Shown here one piece after another: positions 43,200 through 56,043 of a DNA stretch of 64,000 nt. A program made the translations under genes and the position numbers. The DNA is from Cyanophora paradoxa (Eukaryota; Glaucocystophyceae; Cyanophorales; Cyanophoraceae): NCBI GenBank assembly GCA_004431415.1, contig QPMI01000408.1, forward strand, positions 1 through 64,000. The letters are read 5' to 3'. The notes beneath the pieces are model-generated. The model had not been told where the DNA came from and searched no databases. It worked only from the letters and a program-made list of their open reading frames with translations. Each line of letters begins with the position of its first letter. Within the stretch, counting starts at the first letter, position 1.

Positions 43200-46100
43200 T
43201 CAACGCGAATCTATAGTCAAAGCGCGGCACAACGGCCCGCAAAAGAGTGCACCGGCGCGGAGGATGGTGAGGACGATGATAATGAAAATAATCATGTACA
43301 GGAACCGGCACACCATGACCACCTGCGAGCGGGCGCGGGCAAATCATTAAGCGGAGGCAGCGGACTAATAAAAGGAACGAATAGAACGGGCGGACGCGGT
43401 CGAGCTTTTCGGTGACTCTGTCGGGGTCGTAGTCCTGGACGGTGAGGAGGCCGAAGAAGAACTTCTGCGGCTCGTAGCCCGTCAGGCCCTCGTCCTGCGC
43501 CCGCTCCGCCGCCGTCTTCTGGCCGTGCCCCCGGCCCCGCAGCTTCTTCACCTGCGGCGCCGGCGCGGGCACGGGCTTCGGTCGGAATTGAGCGGCGCGG
43601 CGGCCGCGGGCACGGGCGGACCCAGCTCGGCTGGCGCGGCTCGCGGGCCGGCTTGGCGTAGAGGTCGGCGGCGGGCGGGAACGGCGACGCGGGGCCCTCG
43701 TGGATGTACGCGGGCGGAGCCGCCTGGTTGGAGGACTCGGACCCCTGGAACGAGGAGCCCTTGCGGGGGAAGAGGCCCGTGGCGCCGGCGCCGTCGCTGC
43801 CGCGGGCGACGGGCGGCGACGGGAGGAAGATCGACTGCACGCGCAGCGGCGGCTCGCGCTCGTCGACGACGTCGAGGCCGGGCGTTCTGTCCGAGTACAC
43901 GACGGCGACGCCGGCGTCGGCGCGGGGCGAGCCCGACGAGCCCGTGCGCGCCGTCGCGAGCAGCGGGTCGAGGAGGGCGACGCGGGCCGCCTCTGGCTCC
44001 CTGCGGGCGGCCGCGGCCCGCTCGGCCTTCTCGGCGGCGGCGGCCTTGGCCTGCGCCTTGGCGTGGTCCTTGCGCAGGTCCCGCACGACCTCCGCCGCCT
44101 GCCAGAACATCTGCAGCGTCACCTGTATCACCAGGATCGAGAACTGCGAAACGACGACAAGCGCCGCGTCAGGGCTTCCCCGCCAAAGGCAGCTGCGACG
44201 TTGACAGCGCTCTCGCCTGGAAGGCGTAGACGAAGGCGATGAAGGCGGTGAGGCGGGTGAGGTACGCCACGGGGGGCAGGGCCTCGAGGATCACGAAGGA
44301 GTAGATTAGCGTCCCGATGATGGAGGTCGAGACCAGCTCCATCTGCGGGGGCGCCGATCGTGAGCGCCAACGCATTTGGATGATTTCGATGTCTCAGACG
44401 CCGTGGCCGCGACGGGGGCGCGAGCATGGGCGCAAATGGGCGATTGTAATGTCTTGAATGCCACGGACCTTGTAGTCGTTGTCGAAGGCGAGGAAGAAGG
44501 AGAAGTAGGAGGAGATCATGAGCATGGCGAGCGGGAAGATGATGTTCGTCGAGTGGTACGTCGACCGCCGCTCCGCGTGGAAGTACACCTGTACGGAGGG
44601 ATTGGATTAGGTTGGCTTTCATCGTCGGATTGCAAATTGGGCCGACAAAGCCCTAATCAGTGCATGAGCGAATGAGAGGCGCACGGTGAGGCGGGAGTAG
44701 TCCTGCGAGATGCCGCTGGACACGTTGCTCACGACCTGGTCCAGGTTCTTGAAGATGAACATCCCGTCCTGCGCGCGCGTCGGCACAGGAAGGAAGGATA
44801 ACGAAGTCGGAGAGGCAAGGCGGCATGCGCGCGCACGTCGATGGAAGTGAGGACGCCCTGGACGGACTCGACGGTCGATGCGTTCCGCGCGTCGTTCCAG
44901 TTCGCGAAGACCATCTTCTCCGTGTTGTACACGCTGCACGGTCGCCGCCTCAGCGGCGCGCGAGCGGCGCAGACAAAATCTCGCCGAGGCGATAGAAGGG
45001 ACGCACGAGGACTCGAGGCGGACCATCATGAGCTGCGTGTCGAACGGGAATTCCCGCACGTTGATTGCTGCGCTCGAGCGCGGCGGACGATAAGAAGCCG
45101 GCCGGCCGGGGGCGCGCAGGCGCGGCCCGCGCACCGTCCCAGTTGACTCGGATCAGGTAGCGCTCGCTGCGGAATTGGGAGTTCGGAGGGGTCACCGGGG
45201 AGGAACCCATCAATTGCGCGGTAGATCGGAGCCACGGGGCGCGCACATCAATTGGACCATGCCGCGGTCGACGCGGAGGCGCTGCGAGAGGTACTGCGCG
45301 CACAGGCAGTTCAGCACAAACGAAAACGGCAGAGAATGGCCGGGGCGGACGCGGGGCGTGTCGCGGGCGTTTGCGAAGACGAGTGCGGGAGTCCAAATCT
45401 GGCTCGTGAAGCTGCACGGCTGTTAGAAAAAGGCGGGGCGCCGGCGCCCGGCGAGAATCCGAAATCGCTATGCGGGGCCAGCGCACTTCCAGTTGAAGAA
45501 CGTGTCGCGGTAGGGAGTAAAAGACGGGTCGAACCACTGCGTCACCTGGCTCGCGTCCAGCGTGAAGATCTGGTCCGCCTCTTTCGTCTCATACACGTTG
45601 TTGATCTAACGATGTCACGCAAATATGATTCGAAACACCGTAAACGATGGATCAAACCACATCGCCCCGCACCTGGAGGACGACGGAGACGGGGACGGGG
45701 AAAGTGTCCATGATGGTGCGCGGGGTCCCCGTCGCCTGCTGTAGGAGCTGCCGCGCCCTCACCAGCGTCTGATTCGCTCCCGCGGTTGCCGACGATGGGA
45801 GCGTTCTGAATAAGAAAGGTAACGTGAGCGCCACGTCAACGCGGGCAAAGCCGGGGTGGCGCACGTGGCGCCGGACTGGACGGCGAGCAGAATGGCGGCG
45901 TATCTGACGCGGGGGTCAGAGTGGGCCTCCAGCGCCGGATAGCCGGGGGCCCTGTACCCGAGGGGCGGGAAGGGGATGCGGTTCGACTTGACGACGATGG
46001 CGGCCGAAGGCAGCGAGATCGCCTCCAGCTGCGCGCGCCGCCGCGCCGTCAGCGCCAACGGGCGAGGGCGGCGAGGGCGGCGCAAGCGCACGGAGATGGA

Positions 46101-49100
46101 GAGGTCGGCGTAGAGGCCTGTGAGGGCGTCGGCGATGACGACGCCGCGCAGGTCGAAGGCCGTCGGGCCCGCCACCGTCAGCGGCGCCCCGTTCGTCTCC
46201 TCGCCGTCCCGGATCTTGTACCGGAAGTTGAGCATCTTTCCATTGCAATTTCGAGTCAGCGCGGGAGGAGGGGCAGCGCGGCGCGGATCCTGTCGCACCC
46301 GCGGGTCGCGGGCGTCAAAGGAGACGAACTCGGCGAGGCCGCCCGAGGAGAGATCGATGCGGGGCGGGGTCGCCGGCGTCCGCGGCTCCATTGTGATGTC
46401 TCGCGTAAAGATCAACTGCAGCATCGGGTTAGACGGATTAAAAAGGAAAAAAGAATAAGGGCATTATTTCTATGAAGCAAATTCCGAGCGCGCCTGGATG
46501 CGGATGGCGGGGGAGGAGGCGTCGAGGGTGCGCCCGAGGTAGGTGGCCGTCACGTCGAGGACCATGGGCGGGGACGTGAAGACGAAGAAGGGGAGCGCCC
46601 GCGACGTCGGGGGCGCCTTGAGCGGCCCCGCGCGCGCCCCGAAGACGCCGTCGCGGCTCGCGAGGGCGCTCCCCGCCGGCAGCTCGACACGCGCCTCCGC
46701 GTTGAGCGCCGGCGGCACCGCCTCCAGCGGCACGAAGGCGCGCGGCGAGGCGGGGTCCAGCCCGCACGCCGCCCCCTCCGGCACCTCTGCGCCCCGCCCC
46801 GCTCAGCCCGCCGTTATGGGCGTGAAGAGCGTAAGGCGCACCGAAGGCGAAGAGGATGCCGGGCTCGCGGTACTGCGGGCCCGCGTCGTAGCCGCTCCCC
46901 TCGATCAGCGCGAACGGGCCAAGTGTCCCCGCCTGCACGTCGTGAGTGCCTGAGCTGAGGTAACATTAAAATGCAAAGCGAGGCCACCAGAACGTTAAGG
47001 CGGAGAGACGTCCCTGGGAAAGGGGCGCCCAGCAGCCCTCTCTGCGAGGGCGTCGGGATGCAAGAAGGCGGCAGGCCGGGTTGGGGCGCTGCACGTCGAA
47101 GGTGGCGCGGGCGGTGGCATTGACGGTGGCGCGCCCGCAGCGCATCGGAATGTAAGGCGCCTGGCCCCGGTCTCCCAACTGCGCGCGAGGACAGTCGTGA
47201 GCACAGATATGCATTTTAAAGCGAATCCTAAATTAAAGCCAAAGTGCAGAGCGCACCTTCACGGCGACGGGCTGGTCGTAGAACACGGCGATGTACACCA
47301 CATCCTTGACCGTCGCCGCCTGCCGCACGGCGTCAGCGGCGTGGCAGCGACGGCGGATCCGGAGCCGCGACGACGGGGCGGGCGGGCCTGGACGTTGGAG
47401 GAGTTGAAGGTGAGGCCGGCGGCGGAGAAGAAGTTGGTCGTCGCGAGGAAGAAGGTCCAGTTGCGCACGAAGGGCTCCCCCGAGTAGATCGTGTACTCCC
47501 CGTTGCTGCCGGGCCGTTATATTAGCCTGGCGCCGCCGTCGGTTCGGGGCGCGGAAGGGCGCACAAGAGCTCGTCGACAGCGATGGGAGTACGCTCGAAG
47601 GCGATCGCGCCGTCGAGGACGGCGACGAGGGACCAGCCGCGGGTCGTGGCGTTGGTCTGCGGCTGCAGCGTCCCCGCCCCGACCGTCTGGTTCGAGAGAG
47701 GTCCGAGAGGGACCGCCGGGTCCCGCGTGAACCCGCACTTGGCGTCCTTCTGCACTCTGTACGCGAAGTTGACCAACGAGACCCGGATGAGCCCCTGCGC
47801 GGCTGCCGTGAGCTGAGAGCGGCCGGGCTCGTCGGGCGGCGGGGGGGCACCCCGGCAAAGCCCTCGAGCGTGTCGAACACGTCGACGAAGGAGAAGACGG
47901 CGGGGACGGCGCCCGGGCGGCCGGCGCCGCAGGTGAGGTTCAGGTAGGGCGTCCCGGGGGCCGGCGCCGTCCCGTTGACGCCCGATGAGCCCCGCACGAC
48001 GACCGGCTCCGAGTAGACGAGCGTTAGATACACGAGCTGGTTTGTGAAGGCGACCTGGGCGACAGGCGTCGGGCGGGGAAGCGGCGCGGGGATCGCGGGG
48101 GCGCTGGGCACCGTCTGGGGCGTGTAGGAGCTGCCGGCGGCGAGCTGCGCGTTGGCGGCGTCGCGCGGGTGCGCGCCGAGGGTGAAGAAGACGCGCATGA
48201 CATAAGGATCGTCTGCCTGGACCTGCGCGGCGCTCGGAGGGAACGAGAGCGGCTCGGTTCGCGTGAGCGCACCACGATGTTGGTGGGTTGCGGCGGCTCG
48301 GGCAGAGCAGTCACGATGGCGGTGCCGTCGACCTTCGCTACGAGGCCAGTCGCGTTCTGCAGGGCGAAGACGCGGAGCGTGCCGTCCGTGCCGATGCCGC
48401 ACGAGTCGTCGCGGACGACGGACGCGGCGAACCGGGCGTAGTAGACGCGCTCGGAGGTGGACGTCGCCGTGTTCAGCTCGTCTTGGGTGACGATCTCGGC
48501 GAAGGTCGCGCGGCGCTTCGGCGCGTCGGACCCGGGTTCGCTGCACGTGTACTGGAAGGAGGGCGGCGGCGAGCCCGGGAGGAGCTGCATGGGCTCGCGG
48601 AAGCGCAGCTCGAAGGTGAGCGGTTGCCCCGGCAGCGCAACCGGCACGGCCGAGGCGCGGCCGCCGCCGCCGCCGCCGCCGCCGGCCTCGTCGGCGTACG
48701 GGTTCAGCGGCACGGACCACGCGGCCGCGGCGATCGCATTGAAGGCGCCTTTGCGGACGCGGATGGCGGAGAAACCGGGCGGCGGGGCGTAGACGGCGAA
48801 CGCGAACTGGGCGAGGACGTTCCCGCCGACAGCGGCGTCGACGGGGCTGTCGTCGAGGACGGCCGCGACGCGATCCGCGTTGGCGACGACGCTGTCCCCG
48901 AAGTAGATCTTCGACTTGGTGCAGTCGTCCCCCCGCGTCACGTTGTACCTGCCGGCCCCCGGCGGTCGGACGGGATGGCCGGATCGGACCCGAATGCTGG
49001 AGGACCCGCTGGGGCGGCTGCGCACCTGAACAGGAGGCCCTGGTTGGGGAGCCCGATGTCCTCCAAGAGGCACTCGTCGACCGCGCCGGGGCCCTTCACC

Positions 49101-51894
49101 CCGCCGCACTCCACTGCCGGCGGGACACGCGGGCGGGCGCGACGGTCAGGCGCGAAAGAAAGATAAGATGGGACGGGAGGATTTTGTTGCAAGGATGGCG
49201 CACGGAACTCGGTGTCGAAGGAATACGGGGGCCCGTCGGGGGAGTCCAGGCAGGGGAGCGAGGGGTTGGTGCCGCAGGGGTACAGGACCTCGTAGAAGCG
49301 CGCGACGCGCGGCACGCCGCACTTGAACGTGAGCGAGGGGACGGCGTCGCCGGGCCGCACCTGATCAGGCGCCGGGGCGCGAATGTCGACGTCAGCGGCG
49401 GCGAGAAAGAGAGACGGGAAGAGAGGGCGCGCGGGCGCGCTTCGACGGGCTCGCTGAAGGCGACGAAGAACTGGAGGAGGCCGCCGATGCCGAGGGCGCC
49501 GAGGGCGTTGTCGGCCGTGGCCGCGCTCGGCTTCACCGGCGACTCGGGGTCGAGGCGCGCGCGCATCCCCGCGACTGCGCGCGCGCGTTCGTGAGCGAGC
49601 GAGCGGCTATTTGAAGGAAGCTGTGAAGAAGCGCACTGGTCGGGAGGGAGCGGATGACGGTGCTGTACTCCATCGGCCGCCACGCGTCGCCGATGGCGAC
49701 GGCGTTCCGCGAGAAGGGCGCGTCGTCCGAATTGGCGACGACGGCCCCGACCAGCGGCCCGCCCGACGCGAAGCCGGCACTGTCGCACGCGTCGCCGCGC
49801 GACACGTTGTAGTGGAAGAGCAGCCCGGACGTCTGCAGCGCCGGCGCTGCGGCGTCCGCCGCCGCCGCGACGGGCGGGACCGCGGTCGGGTTGGCCCAGG
49901 TCAGCTCCGGCCCGGCGGGCGAGCCGACGCAGGGCCTGGTGGGGACCGCCGTGCAGGGCACGACCCTGTCCACGAAGGCGAGCGGCCGCGCCGCCGCGCC
50001 GCACGCGTACTTGAGCGTCACGGCCGACGTGTTGCGCACGGGCTCCGTGAACGCCGCGAAGACCAGGAACCGAGCGCCGAAGCGCGAGACGGGCTTGGCG
50101 CCTGCAGCCGCAGCGGGCGTGAGCGGGGCGCGCTTCGTCGTTGGGGCGCGCCGGGCCGGGACGGCAGGCGCACTGCTCGCGCCGGTGTCTCCCAGCACGT
50201 ACGCAGGTGCGGGGCTAGCGCCCGGGTCAATCGTGGACCGGACCGAGAGGAGCACGGGGCGGCCCGCCACCACCTGCGGCGCCCGCACGCGTCGGGACCT
50301 GGCAGCGCCGGGGCGGGCGGTGGCAGCGGCGGCACTGACCAGCCTGGCGGGTAGTTTCGACGGGGTCTTCGCGGCCGTGGTCAGCGAGGCACCGTCCACG
50401 CTGGGGCTGCTCCGGGATTCTGCCGAGCAGAGTCGGACGGGGCGGGGCGGGGCGGGCCGCCGGGCACGGCGCGGCGCACGGGGGTCCGCGATCCCGGTGA
50501 GCTGACTGGCGGCGGAGGAGCCGAACAAGCAGGCGGCGCCGCGGTTCACCGAGTAGACGAAGCTGACAACCGGCGAGGAGTAGACCTCCCTCGCCCGCGC
50601 CACCAGGTAATCCGTCTGTGGGCGGCGCCGGTGGCGTCGGCTGCAGCCGCGGCGGTGCGGCGGCGGCGGAGGGCGACGAACCACCGAGCCGCGCTTGCAC
50701 GTCATGTTCAGAGCTGCGCAGCGGGCGACAGGAGGAGTCAGACGGCGCCCGGCCGGATTGGGGCTTAGGCCTAGTCTGGTCTAGATCTGGTTCGTCTGGA
50801 TAACAACAACGGCGCGCTGAGCTTTGAGTGAAAAGTGCAGGGACCTGGGGCTAAAGGGAGCGGGGGGGGCGGAGGGCGGAGGGGCGGAGTGGGGGGAGGG
50901 GGGGGGGGGGGGTGGCTGATGGGGGCCAAACAAGTACGGGGGTGCGGAGGTGGAGGTACCGGTGGTAGAGGGGTAGATGGGGATCGAGGTGGGGATAGAG
51001 GCGGGGGGGGAGGGGGGGGGGCGGGGCGGGGAAGGGGACGGGGGGCGTGGGGGCGATAGGGGGGTTAGGGGTAAGGGGTTGGACGATCAGGTCGGGCGAT
51101 GGGGAAACAGGTAAGAATGGGGACGCGCAGGCGGAGTGGGGGTGGGGTTGAGGGTTGGGGGTTGGGGTTGGGGTTGGGGGGGGGGGGGGGGGGGGTGGGG
51201 GGGGAGGGGGGGGCTGGGATTGGGAGGGAGCGGGGGCGATGAGAGAAAGAGGGTGAGAATTGCGGTCGGTTCGGTATGTATGCAGGGCGGAGAGCGGGGC
51301 AGGCCGGGAAGAGCGGGGCGAGACGCTACGGGAACGGGCCGGAAGGGGCGAGGTTGGCGGGGCGCGGGGCAGATAGGGAAGGGACGGCGTGGGGCGAGAA
51401 GGGGCGGCGCAGGGCGGGGCGAGAAAGAACGGGGCGGGGCGGGGCGGGGCGGGGCGGGGCGGGGCGCACTGGGGCAGTCGCCGGCGCAGTCGATGATGGT
51501 GACCGGCTCATCGAATACGACCCTGCGAGGCGCGCGTGCCGCGTCTGCGCGGCCCCCGCAGGCGCGGGCGGGCGCGGCCTCGGCAGGCGCACTCGATGGT
51601 GAACGAGTCGGGGGCGCGTGCCGCCGTGCCCAGGTAGACGTCACCGTCAGGGGCCGGTGCGGGCGGCACGAACGAGCTGCTTTCAACCTGCGCGCCGGCG
51701 TGGCCGCGAGGCGCCGCCCGGCCGAGTGAGTGCCGGTACCGCGGCCGCACGGCGCGGGTGCGGCGCCAGGCGCGGCGGGAGCGGCTCACGGTGATGGCGA
51801 CGGCGCTGGTCGACAGGCAAACGACGATGCAGAAGAGCAAGGGCGTCTCAGGGCGCGCCCGTCCGCAGACCCGCGACGTGCACCCGCGCGGCAT
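43200..51894 (-). CDS. Pentameric ligand-gated ion channel with giant Ig-like-module ectodomain
   Basis: Exon 1 (ATG at 51894) encodes a signal peptide, PLLFCIVVCLSTSAVAIT, and ends before GTGAGC. Exons down to about 46400 encode recurring modules marked by F(S/T)EPV followed by a YxC/TC pair (51510, 50060, 49450, 48600, 48000, 47270) and by YNVxRGDxC-like strands (50560, 49800, 48940, 47760, 46220). The ligand-binding domain follows, with QWFDPSFTPYRDTFFNW and REFPFDTQLMMVRLES, the FPFDTQ hallmark of the Cys-loop superfamily. TM1 is NIIFPLAMLMISSYFSFFLAF, TM2-TM3 run from LVSTSIIGTLIYSF to AFIAFVYAF, and TM4 is near the C-terminus (FLYMIIFIIIVLTIL); stop at 43200. Exon joins checked at the transmembrane part keep phase. 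Ligand and ion are unknown. Confidence 0.75.
50850..51480. repeat. G-run-rich intron sequence
   Basis: Within a long intron of the channel gene the plus strand has many runs of G, including more than ten in a row at about 51178-51195, and six GGGGC units at 51430-51466. The transcribed RNA would be C-rich; the DNA could form G-quadruplexes. Confidence 0.75.
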
Positions 51895-52567
51895 TGCTAC
51901 GTGCACCGGGAGCGGCGCCGCGCGAGCCCGCCCTCCGTCGAACACTGCAACGACTTCGTGCGCAGACCGAAGAACCGCTGCAGGCCCGGGGCTGTCGGGC
52001 GACCACGCGCCGCTTCCGACGATCGACTGCGGCTGTGGCTGCGACGCGACGCGGCCGGAAGGAATCTGGATCTCGGCGCGCTGGTAACGAAGGCGCGATC
52101 GATTTCTACGTATGCTGCGACGCAGTTGACGTGTCGAACGCCCGGCGGTCGCGGCCAGTCCGGCCGGTACGGTGTGCTCGGCGGGCAGCTTTGCTCGTGG
52201 CTGACTTGTCTGATCTCCGTTCAACTGATACCGGATCGGCGCCGATACCGGCGCTGGTGCGCTGGTAGGGCGAGGCGAGCGAGCGCGCCAAAATCCAAAC
52301 TTCGCCGCTCCCTGTGCGGCTGTGCCCAGCGCTTCCCGCGCCCGCCAGCCGGCCAGGCAGGCTGGAAACCGCAGCGCCGAACGTGAGCGAAAAAAAGAAC
52401 ACGGAACCTACAAGGAGGCTCGATTCTCGAAGAAGAGCTCGGAGGGCCACGGAGGCTGGTACGTAGACGTGGTACGCGCGGGCGGAACGGCCCGCCGCCC
52501 GGCGAGGCGGCGCCGCGGCCCGCGGCGCCCGGCCCGCCCGCGCCGGCCCCGCGGGCCGCGGCCCACC

Positions 52568-52603
52568 CGTAAGAGTCTGCTAGACCCCTAAAAAAACGAT
52601 TAG
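52568..52603. repeat. 36-bp inverted repeat, left copy
   Basis: Starts CGTAAGAGTCTGCTAGACCC and is the exact reverse complement of 57427-57462, about 4.9 kb away. Confidence 0.9.
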
Positions 52604-53790
52604 GACCCCCGGTACAGTATTTCCCGGACCGGGTCCGATTTAGGAGCTCGGTCGGCGGGCGTGCCGGGGGGCGTTCTGCAAGCGCGACCATCGCTCCCGG
52701 CTAGTTCGATAATGCCCGGATCGCAACTCGCCGCGTCCCCGGGCGAGCGGTGTAAGCTTCGGGCGGTCGGCAAGCGACTGGCACCTTCGGATAGCGTCCG
52801 GAGCGGCGTGCCGATCAGCAGGCGGCTCCAACGCCTCCAGAAGCGATAGTACAGCATACAAGATAGTTCTGGAATGCCGCGAGACGCTCCCCGCCTGCCG
52901 ACCCGCACCGCCCCGCGGCCACGTCTCGCAAGCTTCGTAGCGCGGGTGCCCCAGCGAGCAGCAGCGGCATCTCCCTGCCTGCAGGACACTATTGGTGCGC
53001 TGGGTTAGGTCGCGGGCGACAGTCGGTCGCGCGCAACAGTGCCGCTGACGAACGCGCAGGCCGATCGCCTGTCAGGAGCCTCTCCCGATAGCTACTGCAC
53101 CTGTAGCTGCCACGGGCAGCCTCTCGGCCGCCCCACCATGCGGGTTTGCGGTCCGCGCGTCCTAGGACCAGCAGCAGCCGGGCGGCACGTTGGATTCGTC
53201 AGCCAACCTTCCACCGGCGATCTTCTCCGGCGTAGATAGCCTACAGACGCCGGATTCAGCGTCCCGGGCTCCTTTTGCAGGCGCCCGCGCGCCTCGTCGG
53301 CTCACTGCCTCGGCGCACCTCGGACAACCGACAGCCGCGCGCCCAGGTGCGGCGCCTCCCGTCGTTCCTCGCGCAGAAAAGGATGATTGAACGATCGCGC
53401 ATGCTCAGGGCTCGTCCTGACGCTGTTTCGCACAGGTCGGCCGGCTTCGTGCGGATTGCTTGCACCGTCGAAGGCGGACGACGCACCGCGCACGCGCAAC
53501 GCTCTGCAACATCTCTCCGGTTGATCCTGTTGCAGGCGAGCCGCGCCCGCTGCCGCGCTGCGCCCGAGCCCCGACCCCCGCCGCAGTTTGATGGTCGCGC
53601 GGCCGCACCCGTGCGCCCCCGCCCCAATCGCTGCGCATTGCCGTGATCCTCGCCTCAGATGCTCGCGAAACGACCGCGCGGGAGCGGGTCCTCCGCCGCT
53701 CCTTCCCCCCTCGCGGTGCTGGAGCTAAGCGGCGGCGTGCGCCCCGTCGCGGCGCTCGTCCGGGTCCGAGGGGTCCCTAGGGGAGGGAGA

Positions 53791-54061
53791 ATCAACTTTC
53801 GGCCGACCACGTAGGCTTATAGAGGGCTTCAATACGAGTTAAATGAGCACAATGACGGGCTCGGCAGCTCACTTTTAGAGACGACTTCCTGGCACCGTTG
53901 CCGGGCCGCTGGGCCGCGGGAATCGCTGCCGCGGGCGCGTTCTCTTATCCCGCGCACTAGTCTGCATCTAACCTCAATCCTGGAACTCGCAGATCTCGCA
54001 GGCGAGCTCTCTACGCGAAACGGCTGAGGAGCTCCGGGCGTTTCGGGTGCGCGCTCGCCAG
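53791..54061. repeat. 271-bp direct repeat, copy 1
   Basis: Begins ATCAACTTTCGGCCGACC and ends GCGCGCTCGCCAG; repeated at 54361-54631 with a constant offset of 570 bp and scattered substitutions. Confidence 0.9.
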
Positions 54062-54360
54062 GGCGGCGATTCCTCCCAAAATTTTCTTAGCGGAGGCAGC
54101 TCCTCTGAGGGAGTAGAGTACGGGGGACCGCCTTTCGACCCCCTTCGATTCCGCGAGGAGCTTCCTTTGCGGATCTAGCGCCAGGGCCAGGGCGCCGCTC
54201 TTAAGCCCCATGAATCATCTTAAATGTCTCTTCAATGCTCTTCTAACATATTTTTGCCTCCCAGATTGTCGGGGATCGATCTGGCGCCCTCGCGGAGGCC
54301 GTGGCGGTCGAGGACGGCGTCCGCCGCCTCCAGGTACGAAGGTCTCCCTGGGGGGTAAAA

Positions 54361-54631
54361 ATCAACTTTCGGCCGACCTCGTAGGCTTATAGAGGGCTTC
54401 AATACGAGTTTAAAAAGCATAGTCTCCGGTCCGGCAGATCACTTTTAGAGATGACTTCCTGGCACCGTTGCCGGGCCGCTGGACCACGGGAATCGCTGGG
54501 CCGGGCCCGCTCTCCTTCCCCGCGCACTAGTCTGCATCTAATCTCGAGTTCTGCTTGTTCAGATTTCGCAGGCGAGCTCCTCACGCGAAACGGCTGCGGA
54601 GCTCCGCGCTTTTCTGGTGCGCGCTCGCCAG
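54361..54631. repeat. 271-bp direct repeat, copy 2
   Basis: Second copy of 53791-54061, same length. Similarity resumes after a gap further downstream (54190s versus 54660s). Confidence 0.9.
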
Positions 54632-56043
54632 ACCGCGGCGCCGCTCTTCAGCTCTTTGCATAATCTCAAATGACTCTTCAATGCGCGCTTCGACGTGCTT
54701 CTAGATCGCCCCGTTCTGAACGCCCCCCGCCTGACCTTATTCTGACATTATTCTGACACTATCCCCTAGGACGGACCTCCCGACCCGTCCCTGGCCACCG
54801 GAGGCGCGCCGGACCGCCGGAACTGCGCGGCCCGACGGCGACGGGTACGGGCAAGAGGCGCGTACCCCTACCGGGGGGTACATGATTTCTCAGTGACCGT
54901 CCTTCAGGTCCTCATTTCTCGGAACGGCGGCGGCGGCGGGCGGCTCCGCGCGGCTTCCCGTGCGCGTCTTGGCATGGGCCATCCACACGCCGAGCGCGGC
55001 GCCCGGCGCCGCAGCCAGCGAGGAGCGCGGGCCCGAGATCTCCCCAGGAGAACCCTCTGGACCGCCGCGCTCCTCTGCGCCTCCCCTATTCCCGCGCGTG
55101 AGGATGCGCGGGGGTCGCTAGGATGATTCTTAATCAAAATGTGCAGTAAACATGCAGCGCGATGGTCGCTTTCGGCACAGCGGGGCAGTTTTCGCACGCG
55201 CCGTCCCGCGGAGCGGCGCTGGGGGCTTCGCGGCCTATATACTCATCTCTAATCGATAAAGAATGTTCGTGGCATGCTGCGCGCCGGGCGGGAGTTCCGG
55301 GGAATGCATTCCGCAGCGGAAAGTATACGCAGCCGGTTCAAATTTGGCGGCCTGCTGTGAACGCGCCGGCTCATCTCCAGCTTCTGAGACTTGCATATTT
55401 GGAATCAGAAGCTTCAAAATAGGGTGGGTGCTTAATCCCAGGTCGATACGCGAAGACTGCGCGATCCGCGACTCGGTCATGAACATGATGATCATGAACA
55501 TGATTTGCATGACATGACATCGACGGTTTACACTCGACCTGCGCATTTTACATTTTACGAAATACCATAAATATCCAGAAGGGTGTAGATGGGGGTTTTC
55601 GAGGGTGCCGAAGACGATGGGCGTGTTTCTGCGGCCAGCCGATTAAAGCCTGAAACGGTACTTAAGATTTGCAGTAATGAGGGCCCCATATTGCTCCCAG
55701 CATCATTCCGCCCCGCCCGTTCGCAGCCAGCTTCTGCAACTCCAAATATAAGTCATTCAGATGCTATTAAGAAATACTGCATGCTTGGAAGCCCGCTCGG
55801 AGTTCAAATCACGAGCCCCGCACCCCCTCGAGCCCTTGGCCCCCGCGTGCTCAGTCTGCAGATCAGCTAGCTTGGTTCAAATCGGTGCGGTGACAAGACA
55901 TGGGGCCCGGGACGCGGGCTGGGGAAGAGAGGAGAGGGGGGGGGGGGGGGGAGGAGGGAGGCGGAGGGAGGGGAGGGGAGGGGAGGGGAAGGAGCGGGCC
56001 GGGGGGAGCGAATGGCGAGGGAGGGCCGGGCTACTAGAGCCTA

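Larger units (their letters stand above)
51895..56043. other. No confidently supported gene; repeats and inverted-repeat end
   Basis: Upstream of the channel gene. Several open frames exist, but none shows motifs or consistent introns. The left copy of the 36-bp inverted repeat and a 271-bp direct repeat lie here. Confidence 0.5.

Noticed and set aside
48288-49166. 292-codon plus-strand frame
   Set aside because: Antisense to channel-gene exons that carry recurring FxEPV and YNVxRGDxC modules.
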